This document shows, in pieces, positions 43,042 through 51,600 of a DNA stretch of 62,670 nucleotides. The stretch is from positions 1-62,670 of the forward strand of contig JAFYZR010000053.1 in NCBI GenBank assembly GCA_017557345.1, in the 5' to 3' direction. A program made the position numbers and the translations under genes. Source of the DNA: Paludibacteraceae bacterium. Its GTDB lineage: Bacteria > Bacteroidota > Bacteroidia > Bacteroidales > Paludibacteraceae. The notes under the pieces are model-generated. The model was not told the DNA's origin, ran no database searches, and saw only the letters and a list, made by a program, of their open reading frames with translations. The first letter of the stretch is position 1, and every line of letters starts with the position of its first letter.

Positions 43042-44586
43042 TTAATGTCCACCTGGGCCTCCGCCACCACCTGGACCGCCGCCACCGGGTCCTCCGCCTG
43101 ATGCTGTATAGGAGGATAGGTTAACGTCAGAGCCTCCGCTTACATTGGCATCAATAACGCTTATTCCGTTAAAAATCGTTGTCCCGCCGCTGACCGTCAC
43201 GTTGGACTTCAAACTCGGTGTGTTGCTTGTAGAAACAACCATTGGAGTTGTCGTGGCAACGGCTTTGAAAACAAAGGCTATGTCGTTCCCGTTATATAAG
43301 GCATACCATTTCCCAGAACTAATGGAGGATGTTGAGTAACAGGCTTGTGTTAGTTGTGAGCCGTTTTCCAACCCTCCGATGGTGGCTAAGGTGCCGCCTT
43401 GGATATATAGTTGTTTTTTCGCTTCGCTGTTGGCATCAATCGCCACTTCGGGACTACGCGAACCAATGGCAAAAATCACACCGCCCTTGATGTAGCAATT
43501 GCCGTTCGCATCTATTCCGTCGTTATTGGTTGAATAGGCACAAACATACCCGCCATTAATCGTAAGGTCGCCGCCCGAGTTAATCGCATCGTCGGCTGAT
43601 TGCGAATAAACATAACCGCCGTTGATGGTGATTGTGCCTTTGGCTTCGATGCCTTCGGGACTGCTGCTGGAAGAGTATCCGCCCCATCCGCCGCCGGAAG
43701 ACTTGCCATTACATATCACTTGAATATCTCCGTTGTTGATGACGAGATTGCCTTTCGTTTTAATACATTTATATTCGCTCGTTACGCGAATAGTGCCACC
43801 GTTAATCAATATAGTGTCGAAGGCAGTAATTCCTTTGTCGCCGGCTTTGGTCACGTTGATGGCACCATCATTAATCACGATAACGGATGTATCACATTGG
43901 ATGCCTTCTTCGCCGGCACTAATAGAAAATGAACCGCCTTCGAAATAAATGCCGTCGTTGGCATGAATACCATCTGAACTAGTTGTCAGGTTCAAAGAAC
44001 CTGTACTCTGCGTAAACTGTATATAATCGTCGCTCGCTAAGGCATGTTTGTAGTTGCCTTTGATTGTTAGACTTCCGTTGCCGGAAAAAATCATCTGTCC
44101 CTCGCTAAAGAATGCTGCTTTACGGTCTTCGTCGGCTGAAGTGTACGAATTTCCATCGGTTAGGCTGTTTGTGCCGTTTAACTTCACAAAACAGCTTTTC
44201 TTACATTGATTATTGATGGCAGGTCCATCTGAGCAAGTCAGCGTTAAGTCGCTTAGAATCAACTGATGACGGTTAGTTCCGTAAATAGTCAGTTGTCCTT
44301 GACCGTTGCCGTTTAGCAGATACGAAATATCCTTCACGGTCGATGTAATCTCCACATAACCGTTCTTATTCGTTATGCTCACGCCTTCGTGCGAACCCAC
44401 AACAACAGCTGACGCACCGTTCCATGTGATAGATAGTGTGTCGGTTGTTGTGATGGTGGTATCAACAGGTGTTTCTGTGCCCGAACCGTTGTTACCACCG
44501 CCATTATCGGGAGGATTTACCTCATTGCATGCTGCCATTGCGAATACTAAACTCGCAACCGCAATAAGTCTGATTGTAAAATCCAT
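43042..44586 (-). CDS. Carbohydrate-binding (Cthe_2159-like) lipoprotein
   Basis: A 514-residue lipoprotein with lipobox FAMAAC (about residue 20) and a Gly/Asn/Thr linker. A long parallel beta-helix follows, with repeated turns such as DDYIQF, SDGIHANDGIYFEGG, DKGITAFDTILINGG and NDGIDANGNCYIKGG. This pattern matches the Cthe_2159 carbohydrate-binding family, whose founding member binds cellulose-like and pectic sugars with calcium. The C-terminus is glycine/proline rich (GGGPGGGGPGGGGGPGGH). The signal peptide is encoded within the 3' end of queH (65-base overlap). Confidence 0.85.
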   Translation of the reverse strand: MDFTIRLIAVASLVFAMAACNEVNPPDNGGGNNGSGTETPVDTTITTTDTLSITWNGASAVVVGSHEGVSITNKNGYVEITSTVKDISYLLNGNGQGQLTIYGTNRHQLILSDLTLTCSDGPAINNQCKKSCFVKLNGTNSLTDGNSYTSADEDRKAAFFSEGQMIFSGNGSLTIKGNYKHALASDDYIQFTQSTGSLNLTTSSDGIHANDGIYFEGGSFSISAGEEGIQCDTSVIVINDGAINVTKAGDKGITAFDTILINGGTIRVTSEYKCIKTKGNLVINNGDIQVICNGKSSGGGWGGYSSSSSPEGIEAKGTITINGGYVYSQSADDAINSGGDLTINGGYVCAYSTNNDGIDANGNCYIKGGVIFAIGSRSPEVAIDANSEAKKQLYIQGGTLATIGGLENGSQLTQACYSTSSISSGKWYALYNGNDIAFVFKAVATTTPMVVSTSNTPSLKSNVTVSGGTTIFNGISVIDANVSGGSDVNLSSYTASGGGPGGGGPGGGGGPGGH

Positions 44587-45187
44587 ACTCTTTTAATAAT
44601 TCGTTTCTACGTTCCTGCAAGCCATCCTTCCGCCAGTTCTGTGCCCAAAAATGAATGGGTTCATGAACAATGCTGTCCTTTGGATACTTATTTACCATTT
44701 CTTCGGCCTTCAAACCTGCTGCGTTGATTTGCTCCAAATCTTTCCAACGCGATGATGCAAGGGTAGTTGCAAAGAACGGAATGTCTAAATCTTGTGCCTT
44801 ACGAGCCGTTGCAAATAAACGATGGTAAAAACACTCAGCACATCGCTTACCGCGTTCAGGCTCATTTTCTAACCCACAAATATCGTGCCGCCACAATTGA
44901 TGTTGAATATTCCAAAGATTATCCTCCTTCCCTTTAGGGATGGGCGGGGTAGGCTTGTCATCATCTATCCATTCAATTCCCAAACTCTCCGCGTGACGCT
45001 TACTCTCGTTTTTGCGTTTCTCGTATTCCTCAAACGGATAAATATTTGGATTGAAATAATAGATAGTCGGCCGAATATCGTGCGCTAATAGCCATTCTAC
45101 TATCGCACTCGAGCAAGGCGCACAGCATGCGTGTAAAAGCACTTCCTTGCATCCTTCCGGCACTATGATTGAACTCTGTTTAGACAC
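44522..45187 (-). CDS. queH: Epoxyqueuosine reductase QueH
   Basis: A 221-residue iron-sulfur enzyme that reduces epoxyqueuosine to queuosine in tRNA, an alternative to QueG. Cysteines are placed as in QueH: LHACCAPCS near residue 20 and GKRCAECFYHRL in the middle, with GLENEPERGKRC. An unusual proline-rich insert (KPTPPIPKGKED, coded at about 44928-44960) interrupts the DDD-x-W region that is continuous in relatives. The start is GTG 45187. The promoter is 23 bases upstream. Confidence 0.93.
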   Translation of the reverse strand: MSKQSSIIVPEGCKEVLLHACCAPCSSAIVEWLLAHDIRPTIYYFNPNIYPFEEYEKRKNESKRHAESLGIEWIDDDKPTPPIPKGKEDNLWNIQHQLWRHDICGLENEPERGKRCAECFYHRLFATARKAQDLDIPFFATTLASSRWKDLEQINAAGLKAEEMVNKYPKDSIVHEPIHFWAQNWRKDGLQERRNELLKEYGFYNQTYCGCEFSIRNGSMQ

Positions 45188-45210
45188 CTTTTATATACAT
45201 AAATCGGCCG

Positions 45211-45242
45211 CAAAGGTACGCTTTTTTTTTGACATACGCAAA
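45211..45242 (-). promoter_or_regulatory. Bacteroidetes-type promoter for queH
   Basis: On the minus strand TTTG (45239-45242) and TACCTTTG (45211-45218) are 20 bases apart. The upstream box reads TTTGCGTATGTCA. Confidence 0.87.
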
Positions 45243-45271
45243 TTAATTGGCATTTTTTTACATGGCCATCC

Positions 45272-45361
45272 AAAAATGTTCTATTTTTCCTCACTCGGTA
45301 TCTTATCGGTATTATGTCGAGGTTTTGACCTATGAAAACCAATAAAAATGTTCAATTTTTC
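45272..45361. repeat. Dispersed intergenic element, copy B
   Basis: Same architecture as 23309-23400: AAAAATGTTCTATTTTTCC, then TCGGTATCTTATCGGTATTA and TGTCGAGGTTTT, then AAAAATGTTCAATTTTTC. The core differs from copy A at one position over about 32 bases. Confidence 0.85.
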
Positions 45362-45370
45362 TTTAATTTA

Positions 45371-45475
45371 GGGTCCCCGATGTAACCTGTAAGGTTGCAG
45401 TGGGGAAAGCGTAGAGCAAGGCGTAGCGCTTTACAAGTGCAGAGCACGCAGTCGCACGAGCCTTAGCTTAAGCGC
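45371..45475 (+). ncRNA. Candidate structured RNA or hairpin element
   Basis: CCCC (45375-45378) pairs with GGGG (45402-45405), enclosing an 8-bp stem TGTAACCT/AGGTTGCA with a three-base loop. A second stem AAAGCG/CGCTTT (45406-45411 with 45427-45432) follows directly. The segment is GC-richer than its AT-rich surroundings and lies between copies of the AT-rich palindrome. Strand is a guess. It could be a mobile-element remnant instead. Confidence 0.4.
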
Positions 45476-45499
45476 GTTCAATTTTTCTAGCACATTTTT

Positions 45500-45533
45500 C
45501 ACACCTTATACCGTACACTATACACCTTACACA
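45500..45533. repeat. 7-8 bp tandem repeat upstream of the glycan cassette
   Basis: Units ACACCTTA, TACCG, TACACTA, TACACCT and TACAC share words with 3540-3573. Confidence 0.75.
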
Positions 45534-45551
45534 AAAAAATCTACGATTTTA

Positions 45552-45583
45552 TTTGCACATATCATTTTTTTTTAGTACCTTTG
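45552..45583 (+). promoter_or_regulatory. Bacteroidetes-type promoter for the glycan cassette
   Basis: TTTG (45552-45555) and TACCTTTG (45576-45583) are 20 bases apart, with upstream box TTTGCACATATCA. The cassette's first codon is 24 bases downstream. Confidence 0.88.
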
Positions 45584-45606
45584 CAGCCGCAAAGGTGTGA
45601 GCAAAT

Positions 45607-46674
45607 TTGAAAGCAGAAGAAACATATCTTTCTTTAGTCCGCGCAGCCTTGTGGGGAAAGAAGGCAGTATGGCCTGTGGAGCAGACTGAGCAGTTGTTGC
45701 TTCTTAATTTGCAGCAAGGTACTGGAGCGCTGGTCTTTCCTTGCGTTTTGGAGCAGGATGACCTTCCTCCGTACGCGCGGACGCAAATGAAAAGTGTATG
45801 CATGACCACGATGCAAGAGCATGTGAGATTGCAACACACGTTAGCGCAGGCAACAAAGGCTTTGGAAGATGCTGGTATTCATCCGGTATTGCTCAAAGGA
45901 GCAAGCCTGGCAGCGCTTTATCCTTCGCCGGATAGGAGGCAATGGGGAGATATCGATCTTTTTGTTGGCAAGGAGCCATACCATGCCGCGGCAAAAGTGA
46001 TGCGGGATACTTTTCCGAATGCGCTGAAGTTCGATGAAGAGTTGGAGCATTACAAGCATTATAATCTTACCGTGGATGGCGTGCCGATTGAAGTGCATCG
46101 TGTGAGTGCAAGTTTTCAGCATCCTTTGGATGATTGGCGGTACGAACGGTTTGAAAAGAAAGGACTGGCGAATCAAATTCCAGAACCGACCTTTAATGTG
46201 CTGTTTGTCTTTGTTCATGCTTGGCATCATATGTTGACAAAAGGTGCAAACGTTCGCCAGTTGTGCGACTTGGCATTACTGCTGCATCATTACAAAAATG
46301 ATATTGATCGGGCGTATTTGCAACATATGTTAAAAGCGCTTAACTTATTGGATGTGTGGCAGTTATACATGTGGATATTGGTAAAAGGTCTAGGATTACC
46401 TGCTGACGAGTCCGTATGTTATAATGCGAAAGTGGCGAATAGAGCGGAACGGATGCTGGCGGATCTTATAAATGGTGTGCTATGCAAGAAAGATGGCATG
46501 CTAAACGAAGAATATTCCAATCGTTTCATCCGTAAGTGGAGAACGATGCAAGTGCGTTTCGCAAACGCCAAAAGGATAGAACAATATAGCCCGGCATATG
46601 CAAAGCATATGAGAATGGAGACATTGCTGCATGGCGCATCGCGGCTATTGGCAAAAGATAGACATTGGGAGTGA
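45607..46674 (+). CDS. Nucleotidyltransferase-fold protein (NTP_transf_5 type)
   Basis: A 355-residue protein of the uncharacterised nucleotidyltransferase family often found in capsule and O-antigen loci. The core motif is HPVLLKGASLAALYP followed by WGDIDLFV (metal-binding Asp pair, about residues 115-120), then VEVH-like PIEVHRV. The start is TTG at 45607, fixed by the promoter and the lack of an ATG. It is first gene of the glycan cassette and overlaps the next gene at GTGA. Its target, a sugar or a lipid, is unknown. Confidence 0.85.
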   Translation: MKAEETYLSLVRAALWGKKAVWPVEQTEQLLLLNLQQGTGALVFPCVLEQDDLPPYARTQMKSVCMTTMQEHVRLQHTLAQATKALEDAGIHPVLLKGASLAALYPSPDRRQWGDIDLFVGKEPYHAAAKVMRDTFPNALKFDEELEHYKHYNLTVDGVPIEVHRVSASFQHPLDDWRYERFEKKGLANQIPEPTFNVLFVFVHAWHHMLTKGANVRQLCDLALLLHHYKNDIDRAYLQHMLKALNLLDVWQLYMWILVKGLGLPADESVCYNAKVANRAERMLADLINGVLCKKDGMLNEEYSNRFIRKWRTMQVRFANAKRIEQYSPAYAKHMRMETLLHGASRLLAKDRHWE

Positions 46675-48233
46675 AAAACCTCAAATACATAGTATTGGCC
46701 TGTAACATCATCTTTTTTGCGGTGATGGCTTTGGTGTTGCCGTTAGGTTTCGAGGAGAACGATGATGTGATGATGTGCATGATTGCTAACGGCACTTATT
46801 CCGGAATACCGGACTTCCATCTGGTTTATATAAATGTGCTGTATGGATGGATTTTGACGCTCTTTTACCGCATAACAACCGCTATCGAATGGTATACGCT
46901 TTCTTTTGCGGTTCTGCATATTCTTTCGATGTCGGTGCTTTCTTATTGCATACTTACCACGCCAAACAGAGCGCGTTGGGAGAAAGTGTTATGGCTGTTG
47001 ATTTTGTACGTTTTATGGGCACGAATCATCGGAGCTCTGCAATTTACTACCACTTCCGGTTTGGTTTGCCTGGCGGGTTGTATGTTGCTGCTCCGCAATA
47101 GTAAGAAAGCCCGTTGGAGTGGAGTGATATTTGTGGTTATTGCCGCGCTCATCCGTTTCTATGCCGCTGGATTAGTCGGCTTGCTGATGGCTCCGATAAT
47201 TATCTATACCTACCGCGTCGAATGGCGTAAATACATGGCAATAGTCGTAATGCTGATGGCGGTGGTTGGTTGTCGCATCGCGAATCACATGGTCTATGAC
47301 CATGATACCGAATGGCGCTATTTCCGCGAATATAATCAGCTGCGGGCGCAACTTAACGATAATCCGAATGCATATAAAATGCGTTCTGCGCAGTTGCCGG
47401 AAGGTATTGATCCGATGGATTACCAGTTATTGCTACGTTTTATCCCGGATGGCGAGCAAATAGACCTGCCTGCAATTCGGCAATTGAGTGCTACGGTTGG
47501 AGAAGTGCCATTCAAAGAACAGTTGGTTAATCTTCATCGTTTGGATAAATATGCGATAGAAGTAGCCATATTGCTTGGATTGTTGGTAATGATGATTCTT
47601 ACTACAGGAAATCGCAGTAAATTTATCTTTTTGCTCTTATACACGCTGTTCCTGCTTTGGTTAATCATGCATGTCAGTTTGGATGGCTTCTTGAAGAACC
47701 GGGTATTCATTTGTATGATCCTACCGATGTTAGTGACGGATTTTATGTTACTTCCGAATACCACGGGACTCAAACGGCGTTGGGGAATAGGAATAGCGAT
47801 GGTATTGCTTAGTGCATGGTATGGCTACCAGATATACGAAGAAGCCACAACGGCGAGTTACAATCGCTATGCCTGGACACATTTGCAGCAGCCGCTCTTG
47901 GAATATATCCCGGAAAATGCATATGTCACCACTATCGGCACTTCGATGATGATGGAAGCCACTAATCCATGGCATGTATGGCCGTACGATTTTCATAAGT
48001 ATACGCTCGGTTGGATGACGTGGATTCCGCTCAATAAGCCGCTTGGACATAGTTATCGCACGTTGCTGCGTGAAGATGTGTATGTGTTTACGGATGTTAA
48101 TTATGTGCATGAGCATACGGCTTTACAGCGGGTTTGTGAACAAATAGAGAAGCATTATGGTGTACCGGCTTCAATTGAATGGAAATGCCGAAACGGCAAA
48201 TATGCGTTGGTCAAGTTGAAAGTAAAATCATAA
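46671..48233 (+). CDS. Polytopic membrane protein, GT-C-like, unknown
   Basis: A 520-residue membrane protein with about ten helices and a soluble C-terminal domain of roughly 120 residues. The first loop after helix 1 holds acidic residues FEENDDVMM followed by YSGIPDFHLVYINVLYG, a layout like the lumenal acidic motif of GT-C glycosyltransferases that use polyprenyl-phosphate sugars. GTG 46671 overlaps the upstream stop; TTG 46665 is possible. In this cassette it could be the ArnT-like final transferase. No family is recognised with certainty. Confidence 0.65.
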   Translation: MKNLKYIVLACNIIFFAVMALVLPLGFEENDDVMMCMIANGTYSGIPDFHLVYINVLYGWILTLFYRITTAIEWYTLSFAVLHILSMSVLSYCILTTPNRARWEKVLWLLILYVLWARIIGALQFTTTSGLVCLAGCMLLLRNSKKARWSGVIFVVIAALIRFYAAGLVGLLMAPIIIYTYRVEWRKYMAIVVMLMAVVGCRIANHMVYDHDTEWRYFREYNQLRAQLNDNPNAYKMRSAQLPEGIDPMDYQLLLRFIPDGEQIDLPAIRQLSATVGEVPFKEQLVNLHRLDKYAIEVAILLGLLVMMILTTGNRSKFIFLLLYTLFLLWLIMHVSLDGFLKNRVFICMILPMLVTDFMLLPNTTGLKRRWGIGIAMVLLSAWYGYQIYEEATTASYNRYAWTHLQQPLLEYIPENAYVTTIGTSMMMEATNPWHVWPYDFHKYTLGWMTWIPLNKPLGHSYRTLLREDVYVFTDVNYVHEHTALQRVCEQIEKHYGVPASIEWKCRNGKYALVKLKVKS

Positions 48234-49352
48234 ATGTCAAAGACATTAGCCGTCATAGGAGCAAGTTATTTGCAGCGGCCGGTAGTGGAACGGGCTAAGC
48301 AAATGGGATTGCGCACGATTTGTTTCTCGTGGCCGCAAGGCGCTGTATGCCGAGACATCTGTGATGTCTTTTATCCTGTTTCTATAATAGAAAAAGAAGA
48401 GATTTTACGTATTTGCCAAACTGAAAAAATAGATGGTATTTGCACGATTGCCAGTGACGTAGCAGCACCTACGGTGGCTTTTGTGGCGCAGCAAATGGGA
48501 TTGACAGGCAATAGTTACGAAGCCGCATGTAAGGCGCATGACAAACATCTGATGCGCGAAGCACTGGTATCCGCAGGAGTGGATTGTCCGCATTATCGGG
48601 TAATGGCGAAAGGACAAGGACTGAATGTAGATGGATTGTCTCTCCCGCTAATTGTTAAACCATCTGATCGCAGCGGTAGTCTTGGAGTTCAGAAAATTGA
48701 GAGTTGGGATGATTTAGTAGCCGCTGTGCAAGAGGCAGAACGGGTTTCGTTGGCAGGCGAGGCATTAATAGAAGAATACATCGAAGGGCGCGAGATTAGT
48801 GTGGAAACTATCAGTTGTGGTGGCACGCATTATCCTTTGCAGATAACGGATAAAGTAACGACTGGAGCGCCGCATTTTGTTGAATTGGCACACCATCAGC
48901 CTTCTTCTCTGCCTGCGGAAACACAAGAAAAAATCTTTGCCATTACACGCCATGCTTTGGATGCATTGGGCATAACGAATGGCGCGGCACACTCGGAATA
49001 CCGCATTACGCCGGAGGGGCGCATTGTTGTGATGGAAATAGGTGGACGCTTAGGCGGAGATTTCATCGGTTCGCATCTTGTGTTGCTTAGTACCGGTTAT
49101 GACTTTTTGCAAGGAGTGATAGAAGTGGCGTTAGGTCAAAAGATTGCACCCATTAAAACTCGTCAAATGTATAGTGGTGTGTATTTCTTGAGTGATCAGA
49201 CACCGGAAGTGCAGCATTATATATCGCACGCAGCGGAATATCCGGAAATTATTGTGGCCGAACAAACGGACAATGAATTGAAACCACTGACCTGCAGCGC
49301 TGACCGCAGTGGATACTTTATTTATCAGAGTAATAAGAAATTCTATGTATAA
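48234..49352 (+). CDS. ATP-grasp ligase
   Basis: A 372-residue ATP-grasp enzyme, forming an amide or thioester-type bond through an acyl phosphate. The N-terminal Rossmann-like part begins LAVIGASYLQRPVVERAK. The ATP-binding part has PLIVKPSDRSGSLGVQKI, EALIEEYIEGREISVET and the metal site EIGGRLGGDFIG. It is similar in layout to carbamoyl-phosphate synthase/biotin carboxylase-type ligases of polysaccharide loci. It could join an amino acid or other acid to an amino sugar. It overlaps the next gene by eight bases. Confidence 0.82.
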   Translation: MSKTLAVIGASYLQRPVVERAKQMGLRTICFSWPQGAVCRDICDVFYPVSIIEKEEILRICQTEKIDGICTIASDVAAPTVAFVAQQMGLTGNSYEAACKAHDKHLMREALVSAGVDCPHYRVMAKGQGLNVDGLSLPLIVKPSDRSGSLGVQKIESWDDLVAAVQEAERVSLAGEALIEEYIEGREISVETISCGGTHYPLQITDKVTTGAPHFVELAHHQPSSLPAETQEKIFAITRHALDALGITNGAAHSEYRITPEGRIVVMEIGGRLGGDFIGSHLVLLSTGYDFLQGVIEVALGQKIAPIKTRQMYSGVYFLSDQTPEVQHYISHAAEYPEIIVAEQTDNELKPLTCSADRSGYFIYQSNKKFYV

Positions 49353-50271
49353 GCAATCTTTATCGGTGGTCGTGCCGATTTATAACGACCAGGAAGTTAT
49401 TAGCGAATTATTGCGGCGATTGACAGCTGTCGTAGAAACGCTTACCAAAGAATATGAAATCATTCTTGTGGACGATGGCAGTCGTGATAATTCATGGGCC
49501 ATTATGAACGAAGAACGAGCCAAACGTGAGCATGTACGCATAGCCCGTCTAAGCCGTAACTTCGGACAGCAGAATGCAATCGCAGCAGGCTTGTCTTTGA
49601 CGACCAAAGACTTGATTGTTTTGATGGATAGTGACTTGCAAGACCGCCCCGAAGATATTCCGTTGCTTATTGATGCGCTGCTGGCAGACAACGAAGCGAC
49701 GATGGCCATCGCACAATGGGAAGAACGCAAAGACAGTCGCATGAAAATAGCTGTCTCACGTCTTTTCCAGAATGTATCTAATCGTATAACCGATATTCAT
49801 ACGATGCCGCGTTTGGGTATTTTCCGTGTGATGAAAAAGAGTGTGGTTATGGAATTGCGTAACTTCCCTGAACGTACGGCTACAGCGGTTAGTCTGTTGT
49901 ATTTTATAGGGCATAAATATGTGGCAGTTCCGCTTAAACGTGATGCTCGTTTCGCCGGCAAAAGCGGTTATAACCTGCGCAAGATGCTTGCTCTCACGTT
50001 CGCACGAATCTTCTCTTTCTCCATGTTCCCGATTCGTATGGTAACTTATCTTGGGGCGCTGCTTTGTATCGGTAGTATGATTGCGGCATTGGGATTGATT
50101 ATATATAAACTCGTCGGAAACGTGGTAACAGGATGGACCAGTATGATGGTTCTGATATTATTCCTTTTTGGCCTGAATTTTGCATTCCTTGGTATTCTCG
50201 GCGAATATATCGGACGAATATTCCTTGAGACTAAACAGCGACCGAACTATATTATTGAGCAGGTATTATGA
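49345..50271 (+). CDS. GT2 glycosyltransferase, ArnC/DPM1-like
   Basis: A 308-residue family 2 glycosyltransferase. The catalytic domain has VVPIYNDQEVI, LVDDGSRDNS, MDSDLQDRPED and a C-terminal pair of membrane helices (about residues 225-290). This layout matches ArnC, GtrB and dolichyl-phosphate mannose synthases, which charge undecaprenyl phosphate with a sugar on the cytoplasmic face. ATG 49345 overlaps the ATP-grasp stop. It is followed by genes for sugar modification and flipping. Confidence 0.9.
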   Translation: MYKQSLSVVVPIYNDQEVISELLRRLTAVVETLTKEYEIILVDDGSRDNSWAIMNEERAKREHVRIARLSRNFGQQNAIAAGLSLTTKDLIVLMDSDLQDRPEDIPLLIDALLADNEATMAIAQWEERKDSRMKIAVSRLFQNVSNRITDIHTMPRLGIFRVMKKSVVMELRNFPERTATAVSLLYFIGHKYVAVPLKRDARFAGKSGYNLRKMLALTFARIFSFSMFPIRMVTYLGALLCIGSMIAALGLIIYKLVGNVVTGWTSMMVLILFLFGLNFAFLGILGEYIGRIFLETKQRPNYIIEQVL

Positions 50272-50924
50272 GAAAAGTAGCAATATTAGGCGGTTTGGGC
50301 AACGCAACGGTTGTTGCGGCAGCCATAGAGCATGCACGGCGATCAGGAGCCACAGATTTGGAGGTGGCGGGTTTTCTCAATGACCGTGAAGAAATCGGCA
50401 CTCAGCTGGATATGTTCCCCGTCATTGGCAGAACGGGTGATGCAAAGCGTTTCTTGGATGATGGTTATTGGTTCATCAATACAATCCTTCGCATTGATGG
50501 TAACCGGGAAAGAATAGCAATGTTCGAATCGCTCGGAATACCTGATGATCGTTTGGCGAGTTTTGTTCACCCGATGGCTTATGTGGCACCCAGTGTGCAA
50601 TTAGGTCCCGGAACGATTATCATGCCGCAAGTAGCAATGTCTCCTGGTACTAAACTCGGAAAAGGCACGATTATGATGGTGGGTGCTACAATGGGCCATG
50701 ACAATGAAGTAGGCGAGTTTTGTCATATTGCTGCGCAAGCTTGCGTAGGCAGTTACCTTAAAATAGGCAAAGGAGTGCATATCGGCTTTAATGCCACGAT
50801 TCGTGAGGATCTGATTATTGGCGATAATGCTACGCTCGGCATGGGAGCTGTGCTGACAAAGAATATAGGTGAGAATGAGATATGGGCAGGCAATCCTGCA
50901 AAGTTTCTTCGCATGGCACAATAA
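50268..50924 (+). CDS. NeuD/PglD-like sugar O/N-acyltransferase
   Basis: A 218-residue acyltransferase. The N-terminal Rossmann-like part (VAILGGLGNATVVAAAIEHA) precedes a left-handed beta-helix of hexapeptide repeats (LGPGTIIMPQVAMSPGTKLGKG). A catalytic-type His lies in MGHDNEVGEF, and NPAKFLR closes the fold. Relatives acetylate amino sugars such as UDP-4-amino sugars (PglD) or sialic acid (NeuD). The GT2 stop overlaps its start (ATGA). With the WecE-like enzyme downstream, it suggests an N-acylated 4-amino-6-deoxy sugar. Confidence 0.85.
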   Translation: MRKVAILGGLGNATVVAAAIEHARRSGATDLEVAGFLNDREEIGTQLDMFPVIGRTGDAKRFLDDGYWFINTILRIDGNRERIAMFESLGIPDDRLASFVHPMAYVAPSVQLGPGTIIMPQVAMSPGTKLGKGTIMMVGATMGHDNEVGEFCHIAAQACVGSYLKIGKGVHIGFNATIREDLIIGDNATLGMGAVLTKNIGENEIWAGNPAKFLRMAQ

Positions 50925-50929
50925 AAGAT

Positions 50930-51268
50930 TTGAAAATTGAAATCAAACATATCATTGCGCTTATCGGCATCAATCTCTTGTATGCTTGTGTCGGTATTTG
51001 CACCAAAATGGCTGCTTTGCAGCCAATGATGTCATGGCAATATATGCTTTGGTTCTGCGGAGCAGTGATGATAATAGGTGTTTATGCCCTTTTATGGCAA
51101 CAAATCCTACGCCGCATTGAACTGAGCACTGCATATATGTTTAAAGGCACCACGCTGATCTTTACCATGCTTTTTGCGGCATTGCTTTTCGGCGAAACCA
51201 TCACGATTCCTAACATTTTAGGATCGATAATCATCATAACGGGAATAACAATTCTGGCAAAGGCATGA
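50930..51268 (+). CDS. Small four-helix EamA/SMR-type half-transporter 1 (ArnE/F-like)
   Basis: A 112-residue membrane protein with four helices. It starts at TTG 50930 (MKIEIKHIIALIGINLLYA), six bases after the acyltransferase stop, and overlaps the next gene by four bases. Size and pairing match ArnE/ArnF, the two-part flippase of undecaprenyl-phosphate aminoarabinose. The conserved Glu in FGETITIPNILG precedes the last helix, as in SMR/EamA proteins. The start codon is a choice; a longer form from 50882 is possible. Confidence 0.75.
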   Translation: MKIEIKHIIALIGINLLYACVGICTKMAALQPMMSWQYMLWFCGAVMIIGVYALLWQQILRRIELSTAYMFKGTTLIFTMLFAALLFGETITIPNILGSIIIITGITILAKA

Positions 51269-51600
51269 AATACGCACTTATCGCATTATTAGTCGTTTTG
51301 GTAGCAGCCTGCGCACAGATGTTACTCAAACAAGGCGCTCGAAAGGGTTTTACGCCTTGGTGGCGGCAATATATCAACGGATGGGTTATTAGCGGTTATA
51401 CACTTATGTTCGCTGCGATGGTGGTGAATATATGGTGTATGAATAAAGGATTGCAACTCAAAGAGTTGAGTATCATCGAATCAATGTCTTATTTCTTTGT
51501 GCCTATGTTGTCCTGGTTCATTTTTAAAGAGCCTATTAATCGCCGCAAGGCACTCGCAATAGGAATAATAATCGTTGGAGTAATAGTATTTTTTATATGA
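51265..51600 (+). CDS. Small four-helix EamA/SMR-type half-transporter 2 (ArnE/F-like)
   Basis: A 111-residue partner of the preceding gene with four helices. It has the pattern AQMLLKQGARKG after helix 1, as in SMR and ArnE/F proteins, and FKEPINRRKALAIGIIIVG near the end. Two adjacent unequal half-transporters usually form a heterodimer; here it would flip a lipid-linked sugar to the periplasmic face. It overlaps the aminotransferase gene at ATGA. Confidence 0.8.
   Translation: MKYALIALLVVLVAACAQMLLKQGARKGFTPWWRQYINGWVISGYTLMFAAMVVNIWCMNKGLQLKELSIIESMSYFFVPMLSWFIFKEPINRRKALAIGIIIVGVIVFFI

Larger units (their letters stand above)
45188..45606. other. 419-base divergent intergenic region
   Basis: It holds the queH promoter, the second copy of the dispersed element, a hairpin-rich segment of about 100 bases, a third partial copy of the AT-rich palindrome (GTTCAATTTTTC near 45476), a TACAC-type tandem repeat and the promoter of the glycan cassette. 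No convincing protein-coding frame is seen. Confidence 0.8.

Noticed and set aside
45371-45475. Fragment of a tRNA or rRNA gene
   Set aside because: The stems do not form a cloverleaf and I see no conserved rRNA core words.
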